From Amphibalanus amphitrite (lineage: Eukaryota > Arthropoda > Thecostraca > Balanomorpha > Balanidae), in NCBI RefSeq assembly GCF_019059575.1, contig NW_024881624.1, positions 310,001-374,000 on the forward strand: a DNA stretch of 64,000 bases, given 5' to 3'. The position numbers were made by a program, and so were the translations under genes. A model generated the notes under the pieces. That model was not told where the DNA came from. It made no database searches and worked only from the letters and a program-made list of their open reading frames with translations. This document shows positions 1-13,310 of the stretch, piece after piece. The first letter of the stretch is position 1, and each line of letters opens with the position of its first letter.

Positions 1-170
1 CCCCCTCCCGTCCGTCGGAGCGTGGTGCCGCCCGTGAGCCTGTCTCTCTCAGTACAGACCCGCCTGTCAATCGGTGGTGCGGCCTTCCTCTCAGTGCAGA
101 CCCGTCCGTCAATCGGAGCGTGGTGCGGCCTTCCTCTCGGTACAGAGTCGTCTCGTCCGTCCCGTCTGAC
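1..170. repeat. Short GC-rich minisatellite at the left edge
   Basis: About three degenerate copies of a 40-55 bp unit containing a core like 'gagcgtggtgcggccttcct' and 'cagacccgtc'. The array is cut by the window edge, so the true copy number is unknown. No coding potential is claimed. Confidence 0.6.
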
Positions 171-3100
171 CGTGGTGCAGCAGCGGATAGGAGAGGAGAG
201 CAGAGAATACTCTCTGAGTTGGTGCTTGCGATCTGAAACTGCCGAGAACAGCTAAAGGACTAAAACTGCTATAACTGCTGTACACAATAATGGGACGTTG
301 TATGAATCTGGCCCCTCGGTAGCGCGTTTGTCCGGCAGCGCAGAGCGGCGCGGCTGTATGTGGGGCGCAGCTGTTGCCGGCTGCGACCCTCCTCTCTGAT
401 TCGGACCACATGGCACGCATACCTGGAACGCAGTCTCCCTAGCCTATTCACTATCCATCTCTGCCTTTGTGAATAAACCAACATAGAATGGGACCTAACG
501 GCGATGAAGTTCAGTGTTGTGACGGTCCTTCATGCATGAAGGAGTCAGTCAGTATTTAGCTCGGTCCGCGAGTTACCCCTGTACCGGATACCGGAAGCGA
601 TGGGCCGTACCTACCCCTGTGCCGGCCCTGATCCGCCGGCCCCTCCCGGCCACCCCGCGGTCATGTCACGGCTGCTGGCGTCTGGGCGTGACCGACCAGT
701 CTCCGTGACCATCAAGGCTGTCAGCCGTGCGCAGCTGCCGCCGCCACTTCCGTCGTCCGGCCGAGCCGTGTGCGGAACCCGTGCCCGGACCCTCTGTCCC
801 CCCGGGCCAGCACTCTGCCCCGTCCTGACCCGCCGTGACCGGTCCCAACACGTCAGTTGATAGTCCGTGAGTCGAGTGTTGAGTGTGCGCCCGCGACGTG
901 ACTGGGCCTTGGCTGTCGAGTGGCTAACGTGATTCGAGCGGCGCCCGACGCGGTCGTGTTTCCGCTGTCGCGCCGCCGCGGGGCCGGTGACGAGGCAGTG
1001 ACATCACAATGAGGCGAACGGACGGCGATTGCAGTGGCGTCTGACGTCGGCTGCGGCTGGCTGTGACGGTCGCCGCCGCCCTCTCTGTGTTGGACGGGAT
1101 CGGCACGGGCGCAGACCAGGACCTGTGTAAGGGCGCTGTGTATGGTGGGCGGGGCAGGGGCGTTCCCAGGGTGGGCTGACTCAGAGGGGTGCCGGCCGCC
1201 ACCGCCGTGCCGCCTCTGCAATCAGCTGGCGTGGGCGGGGCGCGTGGGTCCATAGTCCACCCGGATGGTGGAGGACTAGATAAAGCAGCTGGTCGGCCCG
1301 GGGCGGGGATTCACTGCGGAGCTTTATCGGCTACACAGTGTGGAGCGTTTCAGCGCGGCCATGAAGCCATTAAGCTATTTACGCCAGCCACAAGTGGCTT
1401 ACCATGAAATGTACTTTCTCTTACGCATGTGAGAATTTCCCATCATACCGTTGCAGGAGGCCCGGATTTAGCTAATCTAACAGTGACTTTGTAACTCTCT
1501 CCGCTATTAATGTGGATTTTCACTGAGAGTATTACGCATTGTGCGCCGTCTTCCGCCGTCGCTTCCTTCCGTTTCACACATTGGACACGCGTCCTGTGTG
1601 CGCTCTTGTGACCCGGAATCCGCTCAACAGTTGCCTTGTTGATGCATGTCCCAGACTGTCACCATTTCTCAGTCCGAGTCAGCAGACGTGCGCCGTTTTT
1701 GTTTGCCTGGGCGAGCGCCGTCGCCCGCGCGGCTCAGCCGAAGGCCGTCGCCGCGGTCTACTGTGCGGTCCGTCTGACCATAGCGAGCTGGTAACTGTCG
1801 AATCTGGGTGTGTGTTTCGGCGCTATGTGTACCGGCCCGGCGCCGGCGCGCGGCGCGTGCCCATGTATGTTGATGACGGCGGCCGTTCTCACGGGTGCCC
1901 GGCTCGCCGGCGCGGCGGCCGCAGCACGCCGCTCCGGTGGAGCCGGCCTCGGGCCGCGGTGGTCAGTTGTGGAGGACAGACGCTGCCCGAGGCTGCCTCT
2001 TCGCACCGGCGGCGGACGGCCGGGCGGCATGCGGGCGGAGCTCGGTGGCACGAATTGAGCCACTGCAACGGACCCGGGACTACTGCTGTTAAACGCCGGG
2101 CATTGTATCCATCTGGGAATCCAACAGTTGTCGGACGGGGTCATGAGCGTTTGGTCCACATCCTGTGGATATTTCCCCGGGGGTGTATGCATGCGTGGGT
2201 TTCGCTGATGTCGGCGTGTGGGGAGGGACGCGTGCGGAACGGTTTCGCCGTGCCGCGTGGAGTGAGCGCCGAACGGCCGCGGCTGAGTCATGCCCGCAGC
2301 GCGGCCGGTCGGCACGGCGCGGCACGGGCCGCGCGGGGTGGTCACGGTTGGCTGGCCGGTGACCCGAGCGGTCCAGTCCGGCACCGTACCGCCGATCACG
2401 GCAGCCCGCTCCGCCAGCCGGCACCGCGGCCCTCGGCATGAATAAGTCGGCGCGCGACCGAGTAATTTTGAGCGACGCTTCTGTACGACATGCCGAACGC
2501 TATCCCCGGAGGACGGAACCGGTGAAATTGGACGGCCGTCGTGCGGCGAACTGAGTTTGTGGAATGGCTCGCGGTCCCCGGTCGCGTGCTGTCGGCTGCA
2601 GCGATCGGTCGGGACGTGTACGCGCCGGCGGCGGCCTGTGAGCGGCGTCACCGGGCCGGGCGGCGAGACTGGCACCGTCCGCCTGCAGCCGCGGCTGTTT
2701 TCGCTGCACGACGCGGCCGACGGTGCACGGGGGCGGGGCCGACCCCAATCCATCGCTCGCCGGCGGCCAGCTGTGTGCCGGTGACCGGTTCTCTGTCATG
2801 ACTGGCCCGTGACCTATACCGCCGGCCTCCGTCGCGTCCCGTCCCGTCGGCCGGACGCGCCGCGGCGCGCCGACTGTGACGCCCCTGGCCGCCGCCGGGC
2901 AGGGGGTCAACGACTGGCGCTCGGCGGTTCGCCGCTGCCGCTGCCTTTGTTGGCCTATGTGCCGGCGGCGCGGCCGCTACTGCCAATGCCGCGCCTGTGC
3001 CTCAGGGTCACAGGGAGCGTCCACGAACGGTTTGGCTCTGCCGGCACCGACGCCGGCGCGTCACACGCCCGTATGGTTACATATGAAGTTTTTGATATGA

Positions 3101-5600
3101 CGCATAATCTCCCCTTTGGCGGAGTTTATGCGTGCCGTGTGACCTTTGCCACTAGACCGTCTCCGCCGTTGCCGTCGAGCGGAGGCTCGGGCGCCTCGCT
3201 CCGCTCCGGCACAGCCAACGCGTTACTGCGGTGCAGGCTGCACAGTAATGATGGGTTGCGTGCGGAGGGCGTCGCCGCCCCCAGGGATGAGCGGCTGTGT
3301 ATGTGCGCCACAGACCGCGCTCTCTCGGCTCCGGCGGCGCCGCGGTCCGCGGACTGGACGGAGCCGGCTCGGCACGGCGTGCAGTGCCGGATATTGACCA
3401 AGCCTGCAGTCGTCTGAGTCACGGCGCTCGGACAGCGGCGGCCGGCCGGTCAGCGGGCCGGCTGGAGTGGTGTCCTCAACCACCCCGTCCCCGTCCCCGC
3501 CCCGTCCCCGCCCTGCACAGCCGGCCGGGCGGACACACACGTCAGACGCAGCCGGCGAGCAGCGACAGGACAGCGACGGACTGGGGGCGGGCCGGCAGGG
3601 ACAGGGTCGGACAATGGCCGGGACGTGGCCGACGTGGTCGAGTCGTGCCGAGCGACAGATCACCGGGAAATGTGTGGAGCCACGCCGCTGAGCGAGCGGT
3701 GTTCTGACATCTCTGTTGGCCCAGGTCGTGGTGAGAAAATCTGTCGGCGTATGCCACTGCATATCAGCGTGAGAGGCCGACGCTGATTGACCGTGAGAAG
3801 ATATCGACTCGACGTGCCACGGCCGTGCGCCGGGGCCACGTCAGTGTTGGAGTTTCAGCCTTAGGTTCTCGCTGTTAGTCTGACGTCAGAAGTGATCTAT
3901 TTCGAAGTTATCTTATTTACTCAGCTTGACAGGGCAATTCGTGGTAGCTGGCTACTCAACCCACGCTTTTAGCGCTGCTCTGTCGCGAGACTAGCGTATC
4001 AGCCCACAGTAACTAATAACTGCCCGGCATTGCCTGCTGTGGTGGAGCGGTAATGGGCTGACTGAATTGCCGCCGGGCCAAACAACCAGCATACGAAGCC
4101 GTCAAGCTGTCAGGTGGCAGTTGTCTGGGGAACCTGACCACCGTGCCGCGCTGTGCCTTGCTCTGCCGTTCTTTGCTATCCCGTGCCGTGGCGTTACTTG
4201 CTGTCCCGTGCCGTGCCGATCCTTGCTATCCCGTGCCGTGCCGTTTCTTGCTGTAACATGCCATGACGTTCTGAGGAGCCAAGACGCCGACCCGCGCCGT
4301 CGCTCGGCCTGTTGCACCGGCCGCTGCGTGAGAACGCGGAGCGTGGGCCGGCGAGCGCGTGTGTGCCTGTGGGTCGTCGGCCGCCGCAGCTGACTCCTTG
4401 TGGATCGATCAGCCGGTGGTCCGAACCGTCAGTCAGTCAGTCAGTCGGTGAACGGAGCGGCGACTGTTGTCTGTCGCGCCGGGGGTGCTGACGGCCGACC
4501 GCTGCTGTCAACTCACGCCGAGCGGTCAATAATGCACGCCGACCGGCGGTGCACGGTCGGCGGCGGGCCGGTCGATTTCGGGGGTCCGCCGCGACCATTG
4601 GCCACCGGCGGTGATCAACGGTGTCGAATTGATTTGGTCGACGGGCGCTGCCGGGGAGGGAGAGCACTGCCAGGGCGGGCCCGACGCCGGGGGCTGTACG
4701 GGGAATGGTCGGACCGAGGGTGGAGTATGTTTCACGATGATGGATTGTTCCCCTTGGTAATGATCTTGTGGTTGCCAGATGATGAGTTGAGGAATTAGGA
4801 GGGTAGGCAGACGCCGGCCAGTGCACTATAAATATCTGACTGGCTTAGATTACCGACATTTGATCGTGGAAAACGGGATGACTGACGTGTAAAGGGGGCT
4901 ACGATGAACCGTTGACCTGTAATGACTGCCTGTGGCAGTGGGCGTCATATTAGGTTGTTTGGAGCGCCGTGTCGTTACCGATTTGATGGTTCCTCGAGTC
5001 GCCTATCGGAGCGTCTAATTCGCGTGTCGACGATTGTACACAGACGTCAGTCATGGCGGCTCCGCATCAGTCATTCCGTGAACATGTCCTGCTGTCGACG
5101 CGACTACAAATATCACCTCACTGTCTGACCTTTAAGTGCGCGATTACGTGGCAAATAGCAGTGCTATCAGGCGGTGCATTTGGTAGACGTGTCTCCCTGC
5201 TGCAGTGGCACCTGACGCCTGACGGTGGCACCGGTCGCACCCGAACTCGCCGGCGAGGGCCGTGTGTCTGCCTGTCCTGACTTCACTAAGACCACGGTGG
5301 CTCCTGTCGGTCGCCGTCGGACGGTGTGAGGTAGCGAGGTGTTTAATGGTGACCTTTTGCAGTGCTCGTTACGGAAAGGATGGCCCTTCACACCACACGT
5401 GCCGACGACCTCGGTCTTTGTCATGGCAGGATGATAAGTGAGCCCCCTCCCCTTCCGACCTGATACAAACCACTCGCGTGCCCGCGCCCCGACCTGCGCC
5501 CTGTGCCCCGGGGCGGCCGCCGTGTCAGTTGTCGACCTGTCGCCCGGTGCCCTGCGCACCGTCAGCCGGCGTCTGGTTTGTTTTTACACGGACGGGTGAT
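171..5600. other. CpG-rich, GC-rich non-coding stretch
   Basis: This stretch is very rich in CG dinucleotides and C/G runs. Open frames on both strands are Arg/Pro/Gly/Ala-rich and overlap each other, as expected when stop codons are rare by composition. None has a recognisable domain, a convincing start plus donor site, or a signal peptide I would trust. It could hold a promoter and 5' exon of a neighbouring gene; the missing signal-peptide exon of the kuzbanian gene further right could in principle lie here, but I cannot identify it. Confidence 0.45.
4163..4262. repeat. Minisatellite, about 31-bp unit
   Basis: Three to four degenerate copies of a unit resembling 'ttgctatcccgtgccgtgcc' followed by 'gttc/ttac/atcc'. 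Seen directly. No gene is associated. Confidence 0.6.
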
Positions 5601-8380
5601 TCATTATCACCTACTGTGCGCGCGCAGATAGATCGCCTCCCTCAAGCCGTCACTACCACCTACAGCTGATCGAGCGTTCTTTGGGCAGCTGCTGTCCGGT
5701 GAAACACCAGGGAGAAGAGATACCGACGGCCGGTGGTCTTCGTGTGGAGTTATTCATTGATTCTATGGTACGGCTATTGTGGGGCTAACTGGGGGATTCT
5801 GCCCGTGTGATTAATTCTCTTTCCATGCTCGAAGCTGTGGTCAGTGGTGTAATGTCGCCGCGATTCTGGTCGCTCTGAATCAGCCTCTGACTCGGAGACA
5901 GTCGTGACGTCGAATGCCAGCTGGGTAAACACCGCGTCACGGCAGCGGTGGCGAGCTCCCCTGTGTCTCTCCAGCCCCTATCCGTGTCAGTCCCTCCCCG
6001 TCCTAACCGCAACCCCTGCCTCGATCATTCGTCAGTCTCCTCTCCCCCCCCCCCCCCAGTCCTAGCCACAACGCGGACGTGGACCATTCCTTAGTCTCTC
6101 TTTAGTTCTATCCACAACCCTGGCCTCATCCATTCCTCAATCTCCCCCCCCCCTAATCCTAGCCACGTCCTAGGCCTGGACCATTCCTCAGTCTTATCGC
6201 GGCGCCCATTCCAGTTTCTTTCAACCCTCCCTGTTTCACAAACGTTCTTATCCACTCCTGCCCCGCCTGGTGTGCCGTCCCGCCCCCTGTTCCACCCGCC
6301 TCCCTCTCCCCTCCCCTATTTGGGGTGCTGCCCTGCTCCCCTCCCCTCTCCCCCGCCTTTGGGGCGCGCCGGTGACAGCTGAGCCGTTGCACGACAGTCG
6401 CCGGAGCCTTCCGGGAGCCGCCGACAGGCCGAGCCGTGCCAACTTAGCGGCCAACCCGTGCACGGCGACTTGGCCTAATGCTCCGCTTTGTGCCAGAGTA
6501 GCAGTCGCGCACTGGGGAGCGGGGAATATCAGGTGGCGCCTCTCGGAGCCTCAATGGAAATAGTTCAGTGAGCTGTCTGGTGAATGCCACTGCGATTCAG
6601 TCGGTAATGCGAACTGCGGAAGGATCGATCGGGATGGGGATGCGCATTGCGCAGTGTTACGGCTCCCGGTACCTACCTACTGCTCGGGTGGTATTTCACG
6701 TGGCAACAGCCATGGTGCAATGCAGCGATGTCCGTACCGAGCTGGCGCTCCCCGAGCTATCTATTTGCACTGAACAATGGCCTTATTTCCGTACTCAGCT
6801 GGGCACCGTCTCAATGTGCGTGTCACTGCTGACTGAAGACGGAGTGGATTATCTGCTCAATGTCTCTTATCTCCTCCATTTTTCACTGGGAGTGCCGACG
6901 CGGCCGATCGATGAATGCTGTTGCAGCTCGTGGGACACAATGGACGACCTGCTACTGGATTCTGAGAGCAGGTGGCCGCGTCAACTGTGGGTAGTTTGGG
7001 CCGTTGGCTATTATCGAGTGATAGTTATGGCGAATTAGAATTGGTTAACAATCGTCATGGACTTAGTTGGCCTGCTCGATTCAGACGTAGCATTAACAAT
7101 TTCTCACAGACACATTGTGTAAATAGTTGCATGATTAGTAAGCAACTAAGCATGCTTCACCACTTATGCTTATGCCTCTTTATCCATTATTCACCGGACA
7201 CTCAATATCGTATGCATTGTTTACCCCTGTGCAGATGTGGTCGTCCTGGAGCCTCGAAGGTCCCTCAGTCGAAATAAACAACTCGTGTGCCCCATCCTGC
7301 CTGCCGGCGCGGCGCCCCGGCGTGGTCCGCCGGCCCGGCGCGCGGCGGTGCAGCCAGCCTGGGACGGCTCCCTCTGCTCCGCCCGGCTGAGACGCCGGCA
7401 GCGGGTGGTGGCGGCTCGCGTGTCGATCCTCGTTACCCCGGTGTCGGCGTCTGAGCTGACGGTGCGCCTGCCGACGTCACCGGGCGTGTGATGGTGCGAG
7501 CGGCCTCTGGGCTGCCGGCTGACCCCGGAAGGCAGGGCAGCTATATTTTAGTGAATGCAGTGGCCGGATATCCTGTGCGTATATCGCTGGTGGATACTCC
7601 GGCTGAATATCCTATATAGTGTCACGTAGTTCGAACTCCAGCTGTCCGAAGTCGCAGGCGATGAGATGGATTTTATGTGGTTGATTTGATACGGAAAGCA
7701 TCCCGTTTGCTCGTTGGAAACTGACGGGTTGGCTGGGTCGACAAGACATTTTGCCATCTGAAGCTGACGAACTGTCACGGTCTCACTCATTTTTTGGCTG
7801 CTCTCTCCATCAACCTTCATGCAATATAATAGTTTTGTGCCTCCATCTCTACCCACCAGGGACCCGTGTCAGACCGCCTGCCGGCCGGGAACGGTCCTGA
7901 CATGTGGTGGCACACCGTCCGATCGAGAGACAAATGTCGGCTACACGTACGGCACGTCCAAGTCCGTCCCGATCGAACGGCGTTTGTGACTGCCGCAGTT
8001 GCCGCTATCGCCGCCGCTACTGCCGCGATTTCGGCGCCGTGTATGATGCAATGTTCTCGTGTTTGGCTCCGTCTCACCGGGCCTATGCGATCGCACGGCT
8101 CCAGTGACTAGCCGTTCGGCAGCTGCAGATTGTGCAGGCTGGAGGGAGAGGAAGGTATCCAGGAGATGGAGCTATCCGTGTACACAGGCTGGAGCGGCCG
8201 TGTACACGGGATGGAGGAAGCCGTGTCGCTACATTGGATTGAGCTGGCACGGGCTCAATAATGTGGGGATTATCCGGACAATCGGATTGCCCCGGGCTGA
8301 ACGCTTAGAGACGGGATCGATTGATCGATGCCTACTGTGGCATTATCGGCGATGGCCCGTTGGCAGCAGTGTGTTTTAGT
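5601..8380. other. Intergenic sequence, no gene seen
   Basis: Contains homopolymer C runs near 6045-6057 and 6142-6152 and a C/T-rich stretch to about 6360. The longest open frame (6568-7038, plus) has no domain, no hydrophobic signal and no similarity I recognise, so I do not call it a gene. Confidence 0.4.
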
Positions 8381-8382
8381 TC

Positions 8383-9033
8383 TGTCATAGCGTGAGACCT
8401 CTGGCGTCCAAACACTGTTCAGACTTCTATTTTTGCTCGCGCTGCTTGTGTTAACCTAATTTTCGCAACATTTCCATAATACATTAGTACAGCACGAAGT
8501 CATTAGTTTTGCAAATTGAATAGGTAATTCTCTTTTTGCCTAATGCTCTCAGCAGTGTGCCTAAATATAGACACACAAATTTGCTCGGCGAGCATCAAGG
8601 CTCTGTTCTGTTTTTCTCACAACAAATTGTCAAGGTCACCGGTCTCGGCCACGAGTTCCTCCGTCTTCTGTTGAATAATGAATAAGGATGGATTACGTAA
8701 CCTAATGAACCGGTTGATATCTTCACAAAACGGGACATGATTGTCGGCTGCACCCGACCATTCTTACATGCATTTTCAAACTTCGCTAAGTATAATGTGA
8801 GTTTTGCTTCAACTCGATTTGGCGTCTGTTTTATGTAACTCCGACTGCCCCAGTATTGATGACTGTTGTTCTCAGAAATAAGGCTTTGCGGCGAGGCAGG
8901 TTGAACACCACAAAATATACGGTTCGGGCAAGTGATGCGGGACTCCTTTCGGCTAGGAGTTCCATTAGTGGATTGGCTCAACTCGTAAAATAATGGCCAT
9001 AAGCTCTGTTGGAGCTTACCTCACGCTATGACA
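8383..9033. mobile_element. Candidate MITE with 14-bp terminal inverted repeats
   Basis: The sequence TGTCATAGCGTGAG at 8383-8396 is repeated exactly in inverse orientation at 9020-9033. The 651-bp interval is more AT-rich than its flanks and encodes no transposase that I recognise. I could not find a clear target-site duplication, so the borders and the identity as a mobile element are tentative. A chance 14-bp inverted repeat at this spacing is unlikely but not excluded. Confidence 0.4.
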
Positions 9034-12000
9034 AATGGCTTGTTCGAGCAGCTAATAACCTGACAGCCGACCTTCCCCGACTGATCCTGTCTGCTCTGCT
9101 TTCTGAAGTGGATAAAAGAGGGCCCGGTTCGCCGGAACTCTGAGTCTGAACAGCACCAGTGAGTCACGATCGCGTCGGCCGTGTTGTGTGAGCGCGGCCG
9201 CTCCGACTCGCCCCGCTGGAAGACGGCGGTGGTTCCGAGTACCGGCAGCTCCGAACAGCCGGTCGACCGGGCACTTTGTGGGTGACGCTGTGTCATAGTG
9301 TCATAGTCTGTGTCACCGTCTGTGTCAGCCTGAACAGCTGCAGATGCCGTGCCGTGTCGGCTTGGCGTTCCATTTCTTTCCGTTCCTTTCCGTGTCGTGG
9401 TGTGCCGTATTGGCTGGGCGCAGTTAGCGGCGGGGTGGTATTGCTGTAGGTGCTGTAATGCCCAGTCGTTGCATGCCGTACCGGCCGCGCCGTTGTGCGC
9501 CGAGGTGGCTGGGCGTAGTTAGTGGTTAAAAGCTGTTCCAGTGACGTTTTGCAGTGTGCACGTGACCGGCAGGCCCGTTGTCGTGCGAGTCCCCGGGGGC
9601 CGACACAGAGGTCGGCGACGAAGCCCCGCGGGTGTCTCTGCCGTGATCGTCCGGAAACCCCGCCGGTATGGCACGGAACGGCAGAGGCCGGGCCGACTGG
9701 TCGCCAGGAACGTTACACAAATACGGCGCTTCGCTTTGCTCTGCAAAGGAAACTTGTGTGGTAAAATTAGCGAATCGTTACAATGCCCAATAAAAATGTT
9801 TGTATTTGAATTGCACGTTAATTTCCATTCACACAATCAACATTTTTTCTTTCTAGTAAACCTTTTGGGTATGACTGTCACGTCAAACAAATTATTACAC
9901 CGTCCCTCTGCCCATGTATGGTTTCTTCTCCGAGGCCAGTGCTGCGCGGCGGGCGGCTGCCCCTCGGAACCTCGAGTGTTTCGCGTCAGTTCTGCTGCGC
10001 CCGTGTAATGTAAACGGAGCCGTTGCGCCGGTCCGCGCGCGGCGTGATGGCCGTTTTCCTGCCGGGGCCGCCGGCCTATAGTGGATGATTCATACCACGG
10101 TGCTGCAGGCGGCGACCGATGCGGCGCGGTCTCCGTTCAGTGGCCTTTCTGACCGTGACGCGTCGTGCCGCCAGCTAGAGTGGTTTGGGCGGTCCGGTCT
10201 GCCCACGGTCGTGGGAAACGGCGTCAGTTTGCCGGCTGTTCGGACCGGGGTGACACAACTGTTCCTTTGTATATACTGCTGCGGTTTGTGTTCGCTCATG
10301 TAACCATGCTGCAACCCAGTGTTCGGGGCTGCTGCAGTTCGTTTGTCTCCCCAGCGGCTGGGATCTAGGATCGCGTGTTTGTGTCTCCCCGCCGTCGCCA
10401 ATACGACCACCCTGTCATTATGTTGTTGACGCCGTCCACGCCCACGTCTTTATAACGTCACGTATGGGACTCCGGGGACACTTTTTGCCAGACGGCCGCC
10501 GCGGAAGGAAGCTGCTATCAATTCCTGATCGGCTGACGGCATGCGCTCCTCCCCGGAACTGCCATCTCCGTTCGGCGCATTCTGTGAGTTCATCGCCGTG
10601 CTGCGCGCTCCGGCGAGGTTTCTCCATTGGCGTCATCCCTGGTCCCTATCAGCTCAGAGAGAAGCCTCGTTATAGCTCGGCTGGTTCGAGGCTTCCGCTG
10701 ACGCCCACTCAGTGCTCGGTACCGCAACGTCTCGGTAATCCGTGCCGCGATGACTGTCTGCGGTGAAACTAGTCCCGGGCAGTCTGTTGCTGGCCGCTCA
10801 TGGCGCTCGCCGTGCATGGTATTTAGTAATCACTCTCCCCTCCACAGATGAGCAGATGAGCTGTGCGGTTTATGTGAAATAACTATGTGGACTGTGGGCT
10901 GTGTACTGTGAGAACTGTGACCCGAGTAGAGCTGATACTTCCTGTATCGCCACCAAAGCAGCCTACATGACACCCGTGCCCGGCCAACCGGCCTGCCGGG
11001 CGGTGTGCTGTTGTGTGTCGAAAGTACACGCCAGCGTCATGCCCGCAAATGTCAAATGATGCCACTCGTTTGCATAGAAAAGTCGGCCTCCAAACAGCGG
11101 GTTGATAAGGTCGGTGTCGTGCAGTAGCGAAGTCAAGGTCCCTAACGGTCGCTGGCTGTTCCGACCTGCTAGCGTGAGTTGTATTTCTCAAATCATCCAC
11201 TCGATCTGGATCATGATGTCAGCTGGCAGCCCTCCATTTGGACCGTGCCAAGTCGCGCTACTATGCTAGTACGCCATCTTCTGTTTTGTTTGTGTGTCAG
11301 TGGGCCTTACCAGCGCCCTGGGGTGTTGAGGCACACGATGAAGTGATCCCGTTGACCCGGGGCGGTCGCTGGTGTGATTTGTCGGTAAAGGTCGGCGTTG
11401 GCACCGTGTGGCTGGCTGGCCATGTGGACGATGGATGGCTCGATTTACTCTGTGATATCAGTCAGCTGACCAGCCGCTCCGACAGCCCTGACAGTTGACC
11501 GCCGGTAAATCGAATACAGACTCGCCAACAGTGCGCTCCTCTCGGAATCTGAAGGATAATGCTCCTTCCGTTGACTTCGCTGGCACCTGAGTCTACCTTC
11601 CTCTCCCTGTTGCCCCTAACCGCTCACCTGTTAACATTCTGTCTCTTGGATCGCCTGTGTCGGCATAGCGGCAGCCCCGCACACCACCAAGCAAGCTGAG
11701 CTTAGTGCGTGTTCCGTCCGACCAGGAAAATCCTACCGCTTGCTGCGCACGGTCGGCCAACAGTAGGGGAGGGATGGAGGGGCGGCGACAGTGCGAAGCC
11801 TGCTGGAGCTCGGAGGTGATTCAGTGACGCTTGCGGCGCCCTGCGCGGCCGTCTTGCTGTGCCCCGTCACCCACTCGACCGACCTTGGGGTGGGGTGGGG
11901 CGCTCGGCCGCTCTGCAGTGCAGCGGGAAGGGTCGACTCGTGCTGAAGCGGGGCTGAGGGAGCCGATACGTACCACACAGACGTCGATGGCGGCGGCAAC

Positions 12001-12300
12001 GCTAATGGATACTGCGTATGGCCGGCCCTCTCCCCAGCTCAGCGGCTAATCAGAGTGATGCCGGCGCTCCGAGCTGAACGGACAATGACTGTGCACGGCA
12101 GACACTTTCCAGTGCCACTCAGGAGTTGAACTGGGAACGGGGAAACACCGGGTTCTTAAAGAGTAACCTGTGCCACTCAGTGAGAGGACGGATGGCACAG
12201 GACCCATCCAACCCTTGTCACAACCTACCGCCTGCGACTCGATGCCATAAGCCCGCGTACATGCATACCAGTTCGGGTCACATTCGGAAGGGTGCGTTCC
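9034..12300. other. Intergenic sequence, no gene seen
   Basis: No exon with domain similarity and no RNA gene was recognised. Short open frames on both strands look like composition effects. Confidence 0.4.
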
Positions 12301-12327
12301 GGCCGCTCCTGTCGCCGCCGAGCTCCG

Positions 12328-12475
12328 ACCGCCGGGCAGGACGGCGGGGACGGCCACCGGCGGGCCGCCCGCTGCCAGCCTCTGACTGCCGGGCGGGACG
12401 GCGGGGACGGCCACCGGCGGGCCGCCCGCTGCCAGTCTCTGACTGCCGAGTGGGACGGCGGGGATGGCAGGGAAG
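12328..12475. repeat. 57-bp tandem repeat
   Basis: Two nearly identical copies and one partial copy of a 57-bp unit (starts near 12331, 12388 and 12445) rich in 'gacggcggggacggccaccg'. Because 57 is a multiple of three, overlapping frames stay open on both strands, which explains the long apparent ORFs here without a gene. Confidence 0.65.
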
Positions 12476-13276
12476 GTCGTCAGCGGCAGGCGACGCTCGT
12501 AACGCCGCCCGGTGCGTCCGATGCCCTCTTCGATTGCCGTAAAGCCCGACTGGCGGCTCTGGGTGGCGCGGCTGCAGCGGCCTCCGCGCCGACTAACTGG
12601 ATAATTGAGTTGGCCTTTTAGCGCTGACACAGCTGCCAATGTTTGTTATGGCTGACAGCAGCCGCCGGACGGGGAGGGGCGGGGGAGTTAAAGGGCTGTC
12701 CCAGTGCAGGGTGTGTTGACCTGCCGCTGGAGGGAACTTGTTTCACGCTCCGTCTCTGCCGTGCTCATGCTCCAGTCCTTGTCACGGTCGGTGTAGCGTG
12801 GTGAAATGGCGTCTTTGCAGCTTGCGGCAGTTCGGGCAAAGTTCATGGAAAATACTCTCTTCGGTAATCAATGTTTTCATGTGTTCTAGCATTATGCGCA
12901 TAGGCGTAGCCTTGCATATGGTCGGTTTAGAGAGCTACATTGTAACTTTCATTGGCTCTCTTTCATTTTTACTCTTCCGAAGCGTACAATTCCTTTCCCT
13001 TTGAAAATGGAAAATCGAGTTGTGTTTCGTACCTCATCTTGACGAAAGTTTGTCCTATCTCGCCTCGCCTGGAGTACCTACTTCTCAATGGCGATCAAAG
13101 TGTGCCAAAAATGTGCCAAAATGCAGATTCCAATTATGCCTATATAATTGAATGTACTTATTTGCCATATGCTCTGCCAACGCCAAAGTAAAATAAGGAG
13201 AAAAAACACCGAAAATGAAAATAAACGACGAGCATCTCCTATATTTGCTGTTAAACTTAAGCTCGCTGTAAACATA

Positions 13277-13282
13277 TTTATT
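13277..13282 (-). terminator. Poly(A) signal AATAAA of the fibrinogen-related gene
   Basis: On the minus strand AATAAA lies about 30 bases after the stop codon of the fibrinogen-related gene (stop at 13313-13311), a typical distance for a short 3' UTR. Other AT-rich hexamers occur downstream, so this is the likely but unproven cleavage signal. Confidence 0.55.
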
Positions 13283-13310
13283 TGACATGATAGGGAATAC
13301 TGGACTGCAT

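Noticed and set aside
1810..2058. Possible kuzbanian signal-peptide exon (MLMTAAVLTGARLAGAAAAA)
   Set aside because: Moderately hydrophobic only because of Ala/Leu richness in GC-rich DNA; no matching phase-1 donor or conservation argument.
1539..2753. Long overlapping open frames (300 and 331 codons) on opposite strands
   Set aside because: Both are Arg/Pro/Gly/Ala-rich with no domain, and lie in very GC-rich DNA where stops are rare; neither has supporting splice or promoter signals.
6568..7038. 156-codon open frame on the plus strand
   Set aside because: No domain, signal peptide or family resemblance; length is compatible with chance.
8595..8981. 128-codon minus-strand open frame inside the candidate MITE
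   Set aside because: No transposase or other domain could be recognised and there are no supporting signals.
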